Shown: piece by piece, positions 26,306 through 38,000 of the stretch
Position numbering within the stretch: position 1 is the stretch's first letter
Layout: every line of letters begins with the position of its first letter
NCBI RefSeq assembly: GCF_000327385.1
Contig: NW_008710049.1
Location: 3,544,665 to 3,608,664, forward strand
Source of the DNA: Lottia gigantea
Taxonomy: Eukaryota; Mollusca; Gastropoda; Lottiidae
Length of the DNA: 64,000 nucleotides
Reading direction: 5' to 3'
Translations under genes and position numbers: made by a program
Notes under the pieces: model-generated
What the model saw: the letters and a program-made list of their open reading frames with translations, nothing else
Database searches by the model: none
Told to the model about the DNA's origin: nothing

Positions 26306-27009
26306 GTTGCTTGAACCTTGGGAACTGTCAGATCTCCATGGGAGCAAGTTGTAAGTGATGATGAGGAAAATCGAATTGCACGTGCAACACATACCACAGT
26401 TCTGTATAAGAACAAACGGATGCCTTCTGAGAATTCAGTTGCTGTGAAGACAGCGGGCTTATGGCACGTCTAACCTCCCTATAATGTGAATCGGATTTCC
26501 TCCCAGGACCTGTCTTGTTGCCGTCCATACAGGAATCCAGTGCTCACTCCCACTAGCAACGTCTTACGTGGGCCACCCAACAACAACACTGGCGGCATCA
26601 GCAGTGGAGGTTCCATGTGTTCTCAGATGAGAGTCGGTACTGCATTTCCATCGCAGATGGTAGAGTGCGAGTTCATGGAGTAACAGCTGCCCGTTACATC
26701 AACCAGGTTCTCCGACCACACGTTGTAAGACGCCAAAACCACACCTTCCAGCATGACAACGCCCGTCCACACAGAACTTTCATCCTTGGCCCTCACTCAG
26801 CCCGGAACCCAATAGAACATTTGTGGGAAAACATCCAAAGACGACTAAACCAGATCCAACCACTTCCAAGAAATGCAGCAGAACGCAGTGCAGTATTCCT
26901 AAGAGTCTGGGCGCAGATTCCAATGGCGTCCGTAAATCCTTTGTGCCACTCCATGTATAGAAGATGCTGGGCCGTTATCAACGTACAAGGTGGACAAACC
27001 AGATACTGA
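26306..27009 (+). mobile_element. Tc1/mariner transposase relic
   Basis: The fragment carries Tc1-type DDE transposase signatures. RPYRNPVLTPT (about 26522) belongs to the end of the DNA-binding part; FSDESRYCISIADGRVRVHG (first Asp, about 26617) and QHDNARPHRT (second Asp, about 26750) to the catalytic core. NPIEHLWENIQRRL carries the third acidic residue, and the end is GGQTRY just before the stop. Compared with full Tc1 transposases (~340 residues), it lacks the segment between RVRVHG and the VTAARY block. It also lacks the ~25 residues between RPHRT and NPIEHLW. Upstream parts are in a different frame with stops. It is therefore a broken copy. Terminal repeats were not found. Confidence 0.85.
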
Positions 27010-28413
27010 TGATCAGCCTCCATCTGTAAAGATCACATGATCAGACCCTTTATATGTCATAACAATAACTTAAAGACACTCAACCAATCTTTGGGCCAAA
27101 TGTGGTTGTTTTCTAACAATTACCTATTTATATTGTTTTTTGTTATTGTTGAAATTTGAATGAACAATTCACTTTTTCTGAGCTTTGCAAGGTTTCTTTA
27201 TCTATTCAGTATATATATAGTCAGATGAATTCAGTGCTAGCTTTTTAATTTAGCAGTCAGTATAAAAGAAGCTTTAAAGGCAGCTGGATTAAAAGCTAGC
27301 AGACTGTATTTGAAACAGATTAATGGTGTGTAACAATTGGTACAGTATGGTTGATATTAACTACATCTAACAATATATATTTTATATAGTATCTATTGTC
27401 TATACAGTCCTCAGAGAATACTAGACAGACTTCATATACAAAATTTACATCCTTTATCTTTTGATCTAGCACAACATGTAAACACACCCTCTAGAGTATT
27501 GGTAAACATGTAAAGCATGTCTAGTGATGTGGGTGGTAAATCAAAAAATACAAATTACAATTCATTGTTTCCTCCCTTTATGGCAATTTACCTGGAAATA
27601 TTAGGTCTCAATAGAATAAGTTAAATGTTGAATCATTTATATAGAATAACAAGGAATAACAAAATATACTGTTAAAAACATGCTCAATACATCATTTAAA
27701 GAAGAAAATATGTGACAGACTGAAATAGTTCAGTTGGGTAAAGATTGCACAGCATAAATCTCTAAAGTAACAACATGTTTCAGTGAAGCGTTAAATCATA
27801 AACATCCATATAACTTTTTATAGTAATATCTGTTCCAGACCACAAAATATTAGCGCAAAAGTCCATTATCAATTGTAATATTTTTCATAATATCCTGCAT
27901 AGGGCCAGCATACAAATTGTTGGTTCTTCTAAACCATCTTTAGTCTTAAGGTTAATCTTTAGCTGGTTAATTAAAATTTGAACTTTCATTTGGCCCTTCT
28001 AGCTCTAGATCTAATTATTTTACAATAATGAAAAAAAACATTGAATACTAAATTCATTTTTGAAAGTTTGTTTGTGTTGGTTATGTGTTTAATAACTTGA
28101 CTTTGTCTTGTGAATGTTTGAAACTAGAGATTTGGTACAACTGAATGCGTGTTTCTTTCGATCAACATTGTGTAAACAAGGTTTTTTCCTGTCAGAATTA
28201 TTCAAACAAAGCCTATAGCACGTCTGAGACCTGCCTTGGCTAATTTCACCATCTATTAACTTTCTCATTTCCTATTACTATACAGGTTCTTTGTGATAAG
28301 TAGCCAGGTCTTTCTATTTTCTCTCTTGCTGACAAACTGCCGTTCTATTAACAATAAAACTCTTTGATTAGTCTCAGATCAGAGAGAAATGTGTCTAATG
28401 CCGTTGATTACTT
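27010..28413. other. No gene recognised
   Basis: AT-rich non-coding sequence downstream of the Tc1 relic. No matching inverted repeat for the transposon was found here. Confidence 0.45.
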
Positions 28414-28694
28414 GCATTGAAATTTGTTGAAAATTAGACATAAGCAAGCTGTTTATCTTAAACAGTCTAATTATTCTTGTCTTTGATTTTAAAGAGTAAT
28501 AAAAAACCTTTAGTGATAACAAATTGGTTACATTTGTTATTTAAAATGATAAGATACATTCATCTTGAAACTGAATTGGGTCATTAAAATATTTAAATTT
28601 GTGTTTGTGAAATTTGAACACACTAGTAGGATCGATCATATCAATATAGTTTTTATCTTCTTCCATATTGACTATAATAAGAAAGCACAAAACT
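28414..28694. repeat. Duplicated block copy 1 (partner 31261-31582)
   Basis: It begins gcattgaaatttgttg and ends aagaaagcacaaaact. It is almost identical to 31261-31582 apart from a ~41-base segment present only in the second copy. Such high identity in AT-rich non-coding DNA points to a recent duplication or a young repeat. A shared frame (KFEHTSRIDHINIVF) is open in both but unrecognised. Confidence 0.85.
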
Positions 28695-29652
28695 CTGTAA
28701 TTTCAAAATTCATAGAAATACATTTATCTTTAGGTTACTTTAGTGTACTTAATGGAGAGGATTGTGTATGCTATCTTTGATATTGTAAACTTTAATTCTT
28801 TGAAATGAAACCAGGCTTTTATCTTTCAAAACATTATATTTTACTGCATAATTTGAATCAATTTTTGGTGAAATTAGAAGCCTTTGTGTTTTATAATTCT
28901 TTCATCCTCTGAGTATAGTTTGTTTACAATCAAATGCTGCATATTCCTTTTCTGGCCCTGATAAGAAATCATCAACTTTGAAAACATTGGTATACACATT
29001 GAACAGTCTCGTGGAGTTTATCTCATAGAAAGGCCACCATTCCATGGAATGAAAATAGTGTTTGAAAACATCATTAACATGCTTTCCATATAGAGAGTCA
29101 TTGCTTTCTGTTATGTATCTGCCTCTTCTGTAAATTATAATCTTAATCTATTGTTCTTTGAAGTCTGTGAAGCTTTTACTTGTGCAAACAAATTTAGGGC
29201 TGCTTTGTTTTGTCTTTCTCATGGTATCAAAGGATTTTGTTCGTAAAAAGTTGATACTTCAGTTTTGAGAGTAACATTTGTATGCATAAGTACAACTGTT
29301 CACTTACTGATAAGAAATTATACAGCTTTGTTGTTTGCAGTAAGATGCCTAATTTGCATGCATCAGTTTGACCATTTAAAGATTTGGATCAATCAAGATC
29401 TGATCTCATTAATGTAGTTTCTTTCGATGTTTTGCAATGAAAGGAAATTTAGTTGGTGATAAACCCTTCTACTTATGTTGTTAGGATTTCCAGAAATGAT
29501 AATTGTCTAACTTTATTGTGTTCAATTAGTCAAATAATTTGTATGCAGAATGTACATGAATACTAGGAATGCTAATGTTTGATTAACAGATCTCAAAGCC
29601 TTGAAACTTCAGTTTAAGAATTGGATGCGAACAAAGATTCCTTAAGAAACGG
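28695..29652. other. No gene recognised
   Basis: AT-rich non-coding sequence between the duplicated block and the tandem repeat. No motif or partner sequence noticed. Confidence 0.45.
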
Positions 29653-29945
29653 TTTTATAAAGATTTGAGATTTTTATTTCTGTAATATGACAGATATGCA
29701 CAATAAAAATCTTATTAATGGATCTCTTTTAGACTTGAATTTTAAAATTTAATGCTGAGAAAAATTCCTGCAGAATATTATAAAGCTCATGAAGATTTTA
29801 GTTTTTTTTTATTATGACAGATGTATGCATTATAGAAATTTTATTAATGGATTTCTTTTAGATTTGAATTTAAAATTGACTGCAGAAAGTCCTGCGGAAT
29901 AAAGTTTATGAAGATTTGACATGGTAAGTTCTGGTATTATGACAG
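29653..29945. repeat. Tandem repeat, about 2.4 units of ~123 bp
   Basis: Units begin near 29653, 29778 and 29899. The shared order is 'ataaag.t.atgaagattt', 'tattatgacagatatgca', 'attttattaatggatt.cttttagacttgaattt', 'aaa.t...tgcagaaa..cctgc.gaata'. The third unit stops after tattatgacagaaag. Non-coding. Confidence 0.7.
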
Positions 29946-31260
29946 AAAGTAATTAGATGTATACAAAGGTAATTTAAACATCAAAGGAGATAAATTATAG
30001 AGACTAATTAATTAACATCAGTCTGTATCTTTAAACATCAATCTTGTATAAATTACTTGAAACAGGTGGTTGATAATGGCTGATATCTTTCTTATTTTTA
30101 ATATACAGTCTGGTTTAACTACTGCTGGTACTTATTATTACTTTTTATTTACATTGGAATATAGATAGAGATTTAAATCTTCAATACCTCAGCAATATTG
30201 TTGTCCAGCCTTCAAAATTTTGAATTATATCAACAAAATTTCATTACATTTGATTTGTCTTCATTTGATAAGATTATATTTTACAGGAATTGCTCCATTC
30301 AATATAACTGCTCTTTTATAAGTGCTTTTATATCCGATTTCCCATGGTTGATACTAAGTTTGAAAACTTCTTGATAATGTCTGTGAGAAGAGGATCCAGG
30401 TGTCGAGGTGTTAACCTGACGATGGTAGTCATTGTGATTGATATCTGTACCTATTAATTATTCTGATTCATTGCTGATTTGTACTTGATGACTTGATACA
30501 TTCTCTCAATATCCTTCCAGCAGAGTTGTAGCTAGAAGAAATTGAGTGATGGCTCTAAATTGGCTCCTGCATAGTGAGAAAAGCGAATGAACCTTTTGCA
30601 CCTCACAGCCCAATGTTCTGTTATACAAGTTATTTTTAATGTGATGTTCAACTGGAAATTGGATGTATATGCCTTGAGAAATAGCTTAAATGAACACACA
30701 TGTTAGAATCTTGCATAATTTGCATCATTTTAATGATTTAACACAAATTTTTTTGCTGGTTGGTGAAATGTTATTGCCATGCCATGGCTACATCCCTGCC
30801 TTCCATCAGTATGATTTAAACTTCAACCAGAGTTTCACCTCTTCTCACTTTCATAAATTAGGGCTGACTTAACTAGCATACCTATTAAGCAACTGACAAT
30901 TGTAATAAAGTTAATAGTAGATCATGAAAGCTGGATCCAGATGCCCTAATTCACATTATATAGATTACCTTTGTAGTCAAGAGTTGATTAATTAAAGTAA
31001 TGGTTAAGGCGTTGGTAAATTTGATGGGAATAAACTTTCTTAGATGTCTCAATTAAGCCTGATTAGCTGTAGATGAAACCAGATTATTGCAGGGTTAATA
31101 TATTAGGGTTGTTAGAAAGTAACTATTTACTTCTCATCTTGGCGCTGGAAGGGGTTAAAGGTTTAATGTGCCGTTTAAATGGTAGACAATTGAAGTGCTG
31201 ATAGATCACAGATTGCTGAAAGTAAATCAATTGTTTCAAGGGTTAATACATAGTTGATTT
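29946..31260. other. No gene recognised
   Basis: AT-rich non-coding sequence. I see no domain, no convincing splice-bounded frame and no repeat with a partner in the window. Confidence 0.45.
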
Positions 31261-31582
31261 GCATTGAAATTTGTTGAAAATTAGACATAAGCAAGCTGTT
31301 TATCTTAAACAGTCTAATTATTCTTGTCTTTGATTTTAAAGAGTAATAAAAAACCTTTAGTGATAACAAATTGGTTACATTTGTTATTTAAAATGATAAG
31401 ATACATTCATCTTGAAACTGAATTGGGTCATTAACTGGTGATTTTGAGATGACTGTGCTTTTTTCACCCAATGAAAATATCTAAATTTGTGTTTGTGAAA
31501 TTTGAACACACTAGTAGGATCGATCATATCAATATAGTTTTTATCTTCTTCCATATTGACTATAATAAGAAAGCACAAAACT
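31261..31582. repeat. Duplicated block copy 2 (partner 28414-28694)
   Basis: This is the longer of the two copies. After gggtcattaa it carries about 41 extra bases ending in tttcacccaatga before rejoining the shared sequence aaatatctaaatttg. The extra segment is bounded by short AAT/ATTAA words, so copy 1 may have lost it by slippage. Same orientation, about 2.85 kb apart. Confidence 0.85.
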
Positions 31583-32212
31583 ATGTTATGTTGCATTTGC
31601 ATCAGATAGAACCAAAATATTTATTAGAATTTATTGAGAAATTTCTATATGGCTCTACAACTGATCTATCGAACACTATTATATCTGAAATTATTTTTTT
31701 GTTTATAAGTGAATATTGACAATATAAATTGTCTTATTCGTTATAAGTTTAATTTATATTTTTCTAAATCTGACTTTTAACTTGTTTTTGACAAGTTTTT
31801 GGCAGTTGGGAGTCATTTTATAGTCACAAACGTAAGTGAGTCAGTGCACTTTATGGACTTCAAGCTACCTCAACCTTAGACTAGAATCTCAGCAGTTTTA
31901 ATATAGTTTAGTGACCTTTCTTTAGAGATTTTATCAAAATAATAAAACTGAGACAATGATTAATATGAGTGATTATGATGGTGATATTTGGAGAGTAATT
32001 TCCTGGTTTTATCGTGGTCTGATCTATTGATTGTCTGCCCTTGTCAATATTAATTTATTGTATATTTCATCTTTGTTTTCTTAGCCTGCGGAAATTACAT
32101 TACATTTATCTTCAGCATTGTCATTGTCTAGATTTTGTTATTAACGAAGAATATGGTTTGGTGATGATGCACACTGTGATAAAATGATACTACATGCAAT
32201 TTCATACATGTG

Positions 32213-32350
32213 TAATCTACCGATGTTGTTGGGTTTCTACCGCTTTTGCATGTTGTCTACCGCTCTACCGCCGGGATACCCAATTCTACCGATTTTTGTT
32301 TTTTTTCCTGATAAAATTTTCACGGACCTACCGTTTTCAATGTTCAAATT
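32213..32350. repeat. Cluster of CTACCG words
   Basis: Within about 140 bases the word CTACCG recurs six times, irregularly spaced (first at 32216, last near 32330). It includes tctaccgctctaccgccggg, and a ctacca variant follows. The rest of the region is AT-rich and poor in CpG, so the cluster stands out. No coding or structural role recognised. Confidence 0.45.
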
Positions 32351-34858
32351 CTCTACCATAAATCAACAAAATATCTATCATCACTTGTATCTTAATTGCC
32401 AGAAACACACGTTAATCTCATCACGTAATAATATTATCATTGCCTGATTAATTAATCCCCCCAATTAAGATGGTAATTTGATCTATTTTCACATTTTTTA
32501 TAACAACATCCGAGAGATTCTACTTTCGCTTTTATAATGAATTTTACGGTAGCACTACTTTTACTAAAAAACGAAATCTTGAAGTCTTCTCAGTATTTTA
32601 TACCGTCAGTGTCAATCTGTGGGGTCTATATTAGGCATTTATAACATAGACGTAGTTTCAGAATTATTTTTCATTATCGATAGATTATCATACGCGACTG
32701 GATGTCTAATTCTTATGTAAACTCAAACTTCGTTTCATAAAACCGTTTTGTAATTTTACTGTAGCCTGTAAACATTCATTTGATTGCCTGCATAACGGGC
32801 TTACTTATTACAAGTCCTTCCATTCTGAACGTCTAAATGGAAGCGGAAAATTCAGTTCAATACTATACTTCGTGAGAGTGTTGCAGGAAAAGTATTTAAT
32901 GATCGGACTGGAGATATTTAAGATGTCATGAATCACACCTTTGGAAAAAGTAACATTGCCAGTACATATTATTTACTAAATATTGCTTTCAGAATATACT
33001 GATTTTTTAATATGGTATTACATGTATGATGTAGGCCTACCGGTACCATTTAATTTAGAGGGCTGGGATCATGCTTGCTTTCTTGTTTTCAAACCTCATT
33101 TCACCCTGACATTATTTTTGATTCAATCATGAGGGCCTACTGAAGAATGAAGAATTTTTTTTGGGCCCCTAAATTTGAAATGTTAGGCACTATTTCTAGA
33201 ATTATCCATAATTATAATAGATTGTTAATTTTAACTGTGTCATGTAGGCCTATGATCAATTTAATTAATTTACAAGGCTTAAAGCTTATTTAAAAAAAAA
33301 AAAAGAAAAAAAACAATCAATTTCAAATTGAGAGTTTCAAATCATGAATTTATGCGCTTTGGAAAAATCTCCCGACTTTTCACCCAATCTCCAGATTTTT
33401 CAAGGCAAATCTCCTGATTTTTTTTCCTGACCTGTACACATGTATGCAATTTCTCAATTTTTAGGCTCATCTATAAATATGTAAGTGGAGACCTGATTTT
33501 TTGAGCCCATTAAACAACTCTAAGCATACAGGTTAATATATACTGCTGAATGAGCAGTTGCTATGGTGATGATGTCACCTTTGCTCTGGGTTCATCTTTT
33601 CAGGGGTGTTGATTTCATATCTTCAGTCAGACATGACTAAGAATAAATCCAATCCAAAGCTCTTAGTCTTATACTAAGCTTGGTTTATAGCTGACTTATC
33701 TTCTTTACCCCTTCCAGGAGCTCCCAATTCCAGAGATGAAGATATATTTGGTATATGGTTCTGAATTGATTGACAAATTTATGTCTAGTTAAACGATATG
33801 ATTATTTTGAGCACGTAGAAGATACAAAACATATGAAGTTTAGGCTATATACTTTAATATTCCTATACAGTTATCTGTTATAATAGGTTATGCATGAATA
33901 ATAATATAGATGAATATTCAATTCTACATCATTTATTTTATTATCAGAATAATATATCAGTATTCTCCCACCCACAGAGTTTACCTACCTGTTAAAGGGA
34001 TATAGTCCCTTAAATACAGAAAACTTCTACTGCACTGTAGATCATCTACATCACTTTTCAAATTGAACATCTCATAAAAGGACTTTCTACAATATAAAAG
34101 TGAATTACTTTTTGTAATATTTAGAAATGTTTGTTGTTATAGTTAAATGATCCCAAAAGACAAAGTTTACTTTCATTAAATTCATATTTCATTGGTTTAC
34201 AAAACTTTATTTTATAAAGTAAACATGTTACTTGAGCTTTTTCGGATAAAATTACAGGACTGTATACCCTAATAATATAATTTTCACATTGGTATTCAAT
34301 TTCTATAATTTCAACATCTTGTTTTAACTACACAGCCTTCTACCATTAGATTAGGTTTGTTTATGGATCATTGAAGATGTTTATTATCATATCATGTGGA
34401 TTTCTTAATTGTGATTCAACTATGTGCATAAGTTTAGCTAGTTACTAGTTTTGGCAGAACTGCTCTTATTCAAAAATTAAAAGTTGTAGTTCAAGTAGGT
34501 GAATTGTGGAATATAAGTTATTGCCAGTTATTTCTCAAGTTACAAAGAAAATTTGAAAGTAAATTCAGTGAAAATATCATAACAACATGTTGTCTAAAGT
34601 AAATTTGAAAACTAGTCAAGTAGAAAGGTGATCATTGGAAGTGAAATTGGTTTGCTTATCTATTAGGGTTGTTTGTCTAGCTAGAAACACCCTGAGTTAA
34701 TTAAATTTTAAATTGTGGCTCATCGACAAAAATCAAGCAGTTTCAAGAACACAACTTTATTATGATGCAGTTTGTTTTTGTCAGATTTTTTTTTTTTAGT
34801 CTAGTGAGATATGAAAGAGATGTCTAAAGAAGTTTCCTAGGTCATGTTTGTGTTTCAG
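32351..34858. other. No gene recognised; mixed non-coding
   Basis: It holds TAGGCCTA-like words near 33033 and 33246, a poly-A stretch at about 33291-33312, and a short series of 'aatctccngatttttc' words at 33365-33430. The latter look like the edge of a dispersed element, but no partner copy is in the window. Confidence 0.4.
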
Positions 34859-35061
34859 GTTGCTTATGGCATCGTTGTGGAGCATTGCAATTCTTTTTTG
34901 GTCTGCCGTGGATCCTGCAAATTCACAAAAATGGGTAAATTTATAAATATGACAGATTACAATCTAAACGAAAATCCAGTGAGCTACTCACTTCCAAATG
35001 GTGGAATGGTTAAACCAGTAGTATCAAGTGTCCCTTATACATCTAGGAAAAAGATTTTTTG
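34859..35061 (+). other. Orphan exon-like reading frame, unrecognised
   Basis: A good acceptor (tttgtgtttcag, ending 34858) is followed by an open frame to the TGA at 35059-35061, about 67 codons. It starts VAYGIVVEHCNSF and includes MTDYNLNENPVSYSLPNGG. The composition is less AT-biased than the neighbourhood and reads like protein. A weak donor-like ggtaaat lies inside, at about 34934. It could be a terminal exon of an unknown gene, an alternative 5' exon of the arrestin gene or a relic. I do not recognise the sequence. Confidence 0.25.
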
Positions 35062-38000
35062 ATCCCCTTTAAGAATCGTGATCCTATTGTTCATCTAGTG
35101 TAAATTATTGTCATCATATAGAGATTGGTAATATCCTAATAACTCTCTTCTCCTAGTTGACATCTAAATTAAGTATTATGATGGGCAGAGTTAATATTAT
35201 CAGAATCATTCAACTGTGAAATGAACCTTTTAATAGATATTTTAAAGCAACTTCCTTATTTTTTTGTTAGATTAGTCACTACTACTGATCTGGAATTATT
35301 GAATGAGAGAGAAGTGTTGTGGCAGAATATTTAAGGATAATAATCATTTTGCTGCTTGTGTCATACCTTCTGATTACTGCATAACAATGATTGGATATTG
35401 TGGATTGTTGAAATGGCTGGCTTTCTGATTAAATGTCATTGGCAACCATTAGGAAACACCTGTGGCTGATATGGTCAGTGCTTTTGAGAGTTGTCTGTTG
35501 CAGATATTTGTTTATTTAGGCATAATCATTCTCAGTTTAAGATTTTTTCTCTGCAGATTTTGTGTAAAAAGTATTTTTGTTTGTACATTCAAATTGATCT
35601 CTACTTAAATCTGAGTGTAAGTTCTAAGTATTTTCAAGAAAGATTCATTTAAGAATGTAATTCCATACTCTAAAACTTTATTAAATATCTTCAAACTTTA
35701 AGGTAACACATTTTTCAAAAAAGAAAAACCAAATATTATGCATATAAGAAATTCAAGTCAGTCACTTAATTGAATCGTCTCTTGTGAGCTTGAAAATTAA
35801 AGTACCTCGACTTTAACAAACCCACAAGAAGTAGCATGTCTTTTCATTGGATGTTCCTTAATGTGGGACTGTCTTTCTTTAATCAAAATAAGTGATGTGT
35901 GTAAGTTGAAGATTATGTTAGGTTGTGTATAAATAAGACACAAAATGTTGATAACCTCCCAGAATAACATTGATTTTAATAGTGAAGCAAGCCGAGAAAT
36001 TAGCTTCCACAATTTACAGTGGATAATAAGTTCTATGATATCTCTATGGATATACTCTCTGGTATATACAATATGGACTATCGTTCTAGTCATTGATTAT
36101 TGTCAAGGTGTGCCTTGTTTCAACCTCCAGGCATTTAGTTAGTTAGTTAGTGATGTAGAAGTTCGATTCTAGCGTGTGATTCTGTGTAAACTTTTTGAGT
36201 TTAGGAGAAAAAGTTACAAAAATGTGTGTGGATAGTAAATTTTGATTATTATTAATTAAATTATTTAAAAAAGAAAAAACAGTAGTTGGAGTAGTTGAAG
36301 GTGGTTCCAAGTCCTATCATGTATCATCAGTCTTCATAAAAGTGTAACAGTGTAATTAAGATTTGTCTTTTTAAAATGTGGAATTTTTTAAGGTTTTGGG
36401 ACTTTTTTTTGGAGAAACTGAAAAATTGTAATTGTGGAAATAAATTGCAATTCTTCTCCAGTTTTTAGTGAGGTGTTCAGCTTGATCATTTGATTGTAGA
36501 TTTTTTTTAGTTTAAGTTTTTTTCGTTCAGTAACGAGAATGGCTAATGATTTGTTATTGAGATTTAGTGTTCATTTAAATTGTGGCAAGTTGGATATCAT
36601 TGAAATAATGCAAAGGTTGCAGAATATTTTTACTCTATAAGTTACAAACAGAATCTTCAAATGTTTAAAAAAAACAAAATAATGATAAATGTTTTTAAAT
36701 GGATTTAGTTCTAATAAACCTTTTTTCTCTTCAGTTTTCAAAATATCATCTTCTTCTGAAAAGATTTAATAAGATTCTTATAAGTTGAAATGCAGTTAAT
36801 TAGGTGATAAAATGAACAAAAACCAGATTAAAATAAATCTTATACATAGATAAACCCAATTTAATAATGACTAATCTTTTAACATCTATATTAGAGATGA
36901 TGAGAAATTGGTCTAAATTTAAATATAAACTGGACTTAGTTGAACTGAGATTAACAAAGCCTTATTTCAGACATTATAGTGACTAATATGTGTAAACAAT
37001 ATGCAAGAATAGTAAAAGGTACAGTTAAATTGACATGGATGAATAATACTTATTTTTACATCTTTTAAAATCTGAATCATAATTTGTACATGGATATATA
37101 AGAAGAAGTTCTATTGTCAATGTGCAGTATAAAATTATGCATTTATACTTATTTTGACTGGATTTAATACATTTAATTTAATTTGAACACTGAACAGCAA
37201 TTAAATCATGGTATCCAGGCTTTATAGTATATATGGTATTTTTAAATTATGCATTTCTGTATATATACTGAGATATTCCAATTTTGATATCTTTAGTTTA
37301 AGAGTAAGCTTATGGAAAGGTAAAATTATTGTGTTTTATTAGGACAAAATGATACATTAAAACATGCAAAGAAAAAGAAAAATTGAAAGTATTTTGTGAA
37401 TATCACCAGATTAATGAGGATCATTATTCTTGTTACAATCTATCACCATTAAGCTAATATTTGTGATTTTCAAAAGAAAACTGTTATGAATATCACCCAG
37501 AGTGAAAGACCTTGGATTGAAAGACTTCTGTATATTATTTAAAATTCTTAAAGATATAAAGTCTGAATATAACATAGGACATCATGGTGAGATAAGTTAA
37601 AGCTGACTGTGTTGATGACTTGCTAATGAATTAAATGATGTTTTAACTAATTATAATTATTACCAAATAACAGTCAGAATTCTAAATAGATTGAAAAAAT
37701 AATCAACCAGTTTAGTGGTGAAGTATTTTCATTAGTTGAAATTCTAATTACTTAAATTCTTTGTGCTTTTGTTGGTTTTTGTACTCTGTTTTTCAAATTG
37801 CATTGCTGCATGACACGAGGTAATGATAATATAAAGTAATCAAAGGGATCAAAACAAGTTATTTAGGTTCTCTTTTTAGGATACTTTTATCTATAATTTG
37901 CATCATTTGCGACTAAGAAATGACAGAAATCACTGGTGCTATAATTGGAAGGGAATTCCCAAAAACATAAAGAAATATAGTAATACTTTTGGAATTGATT

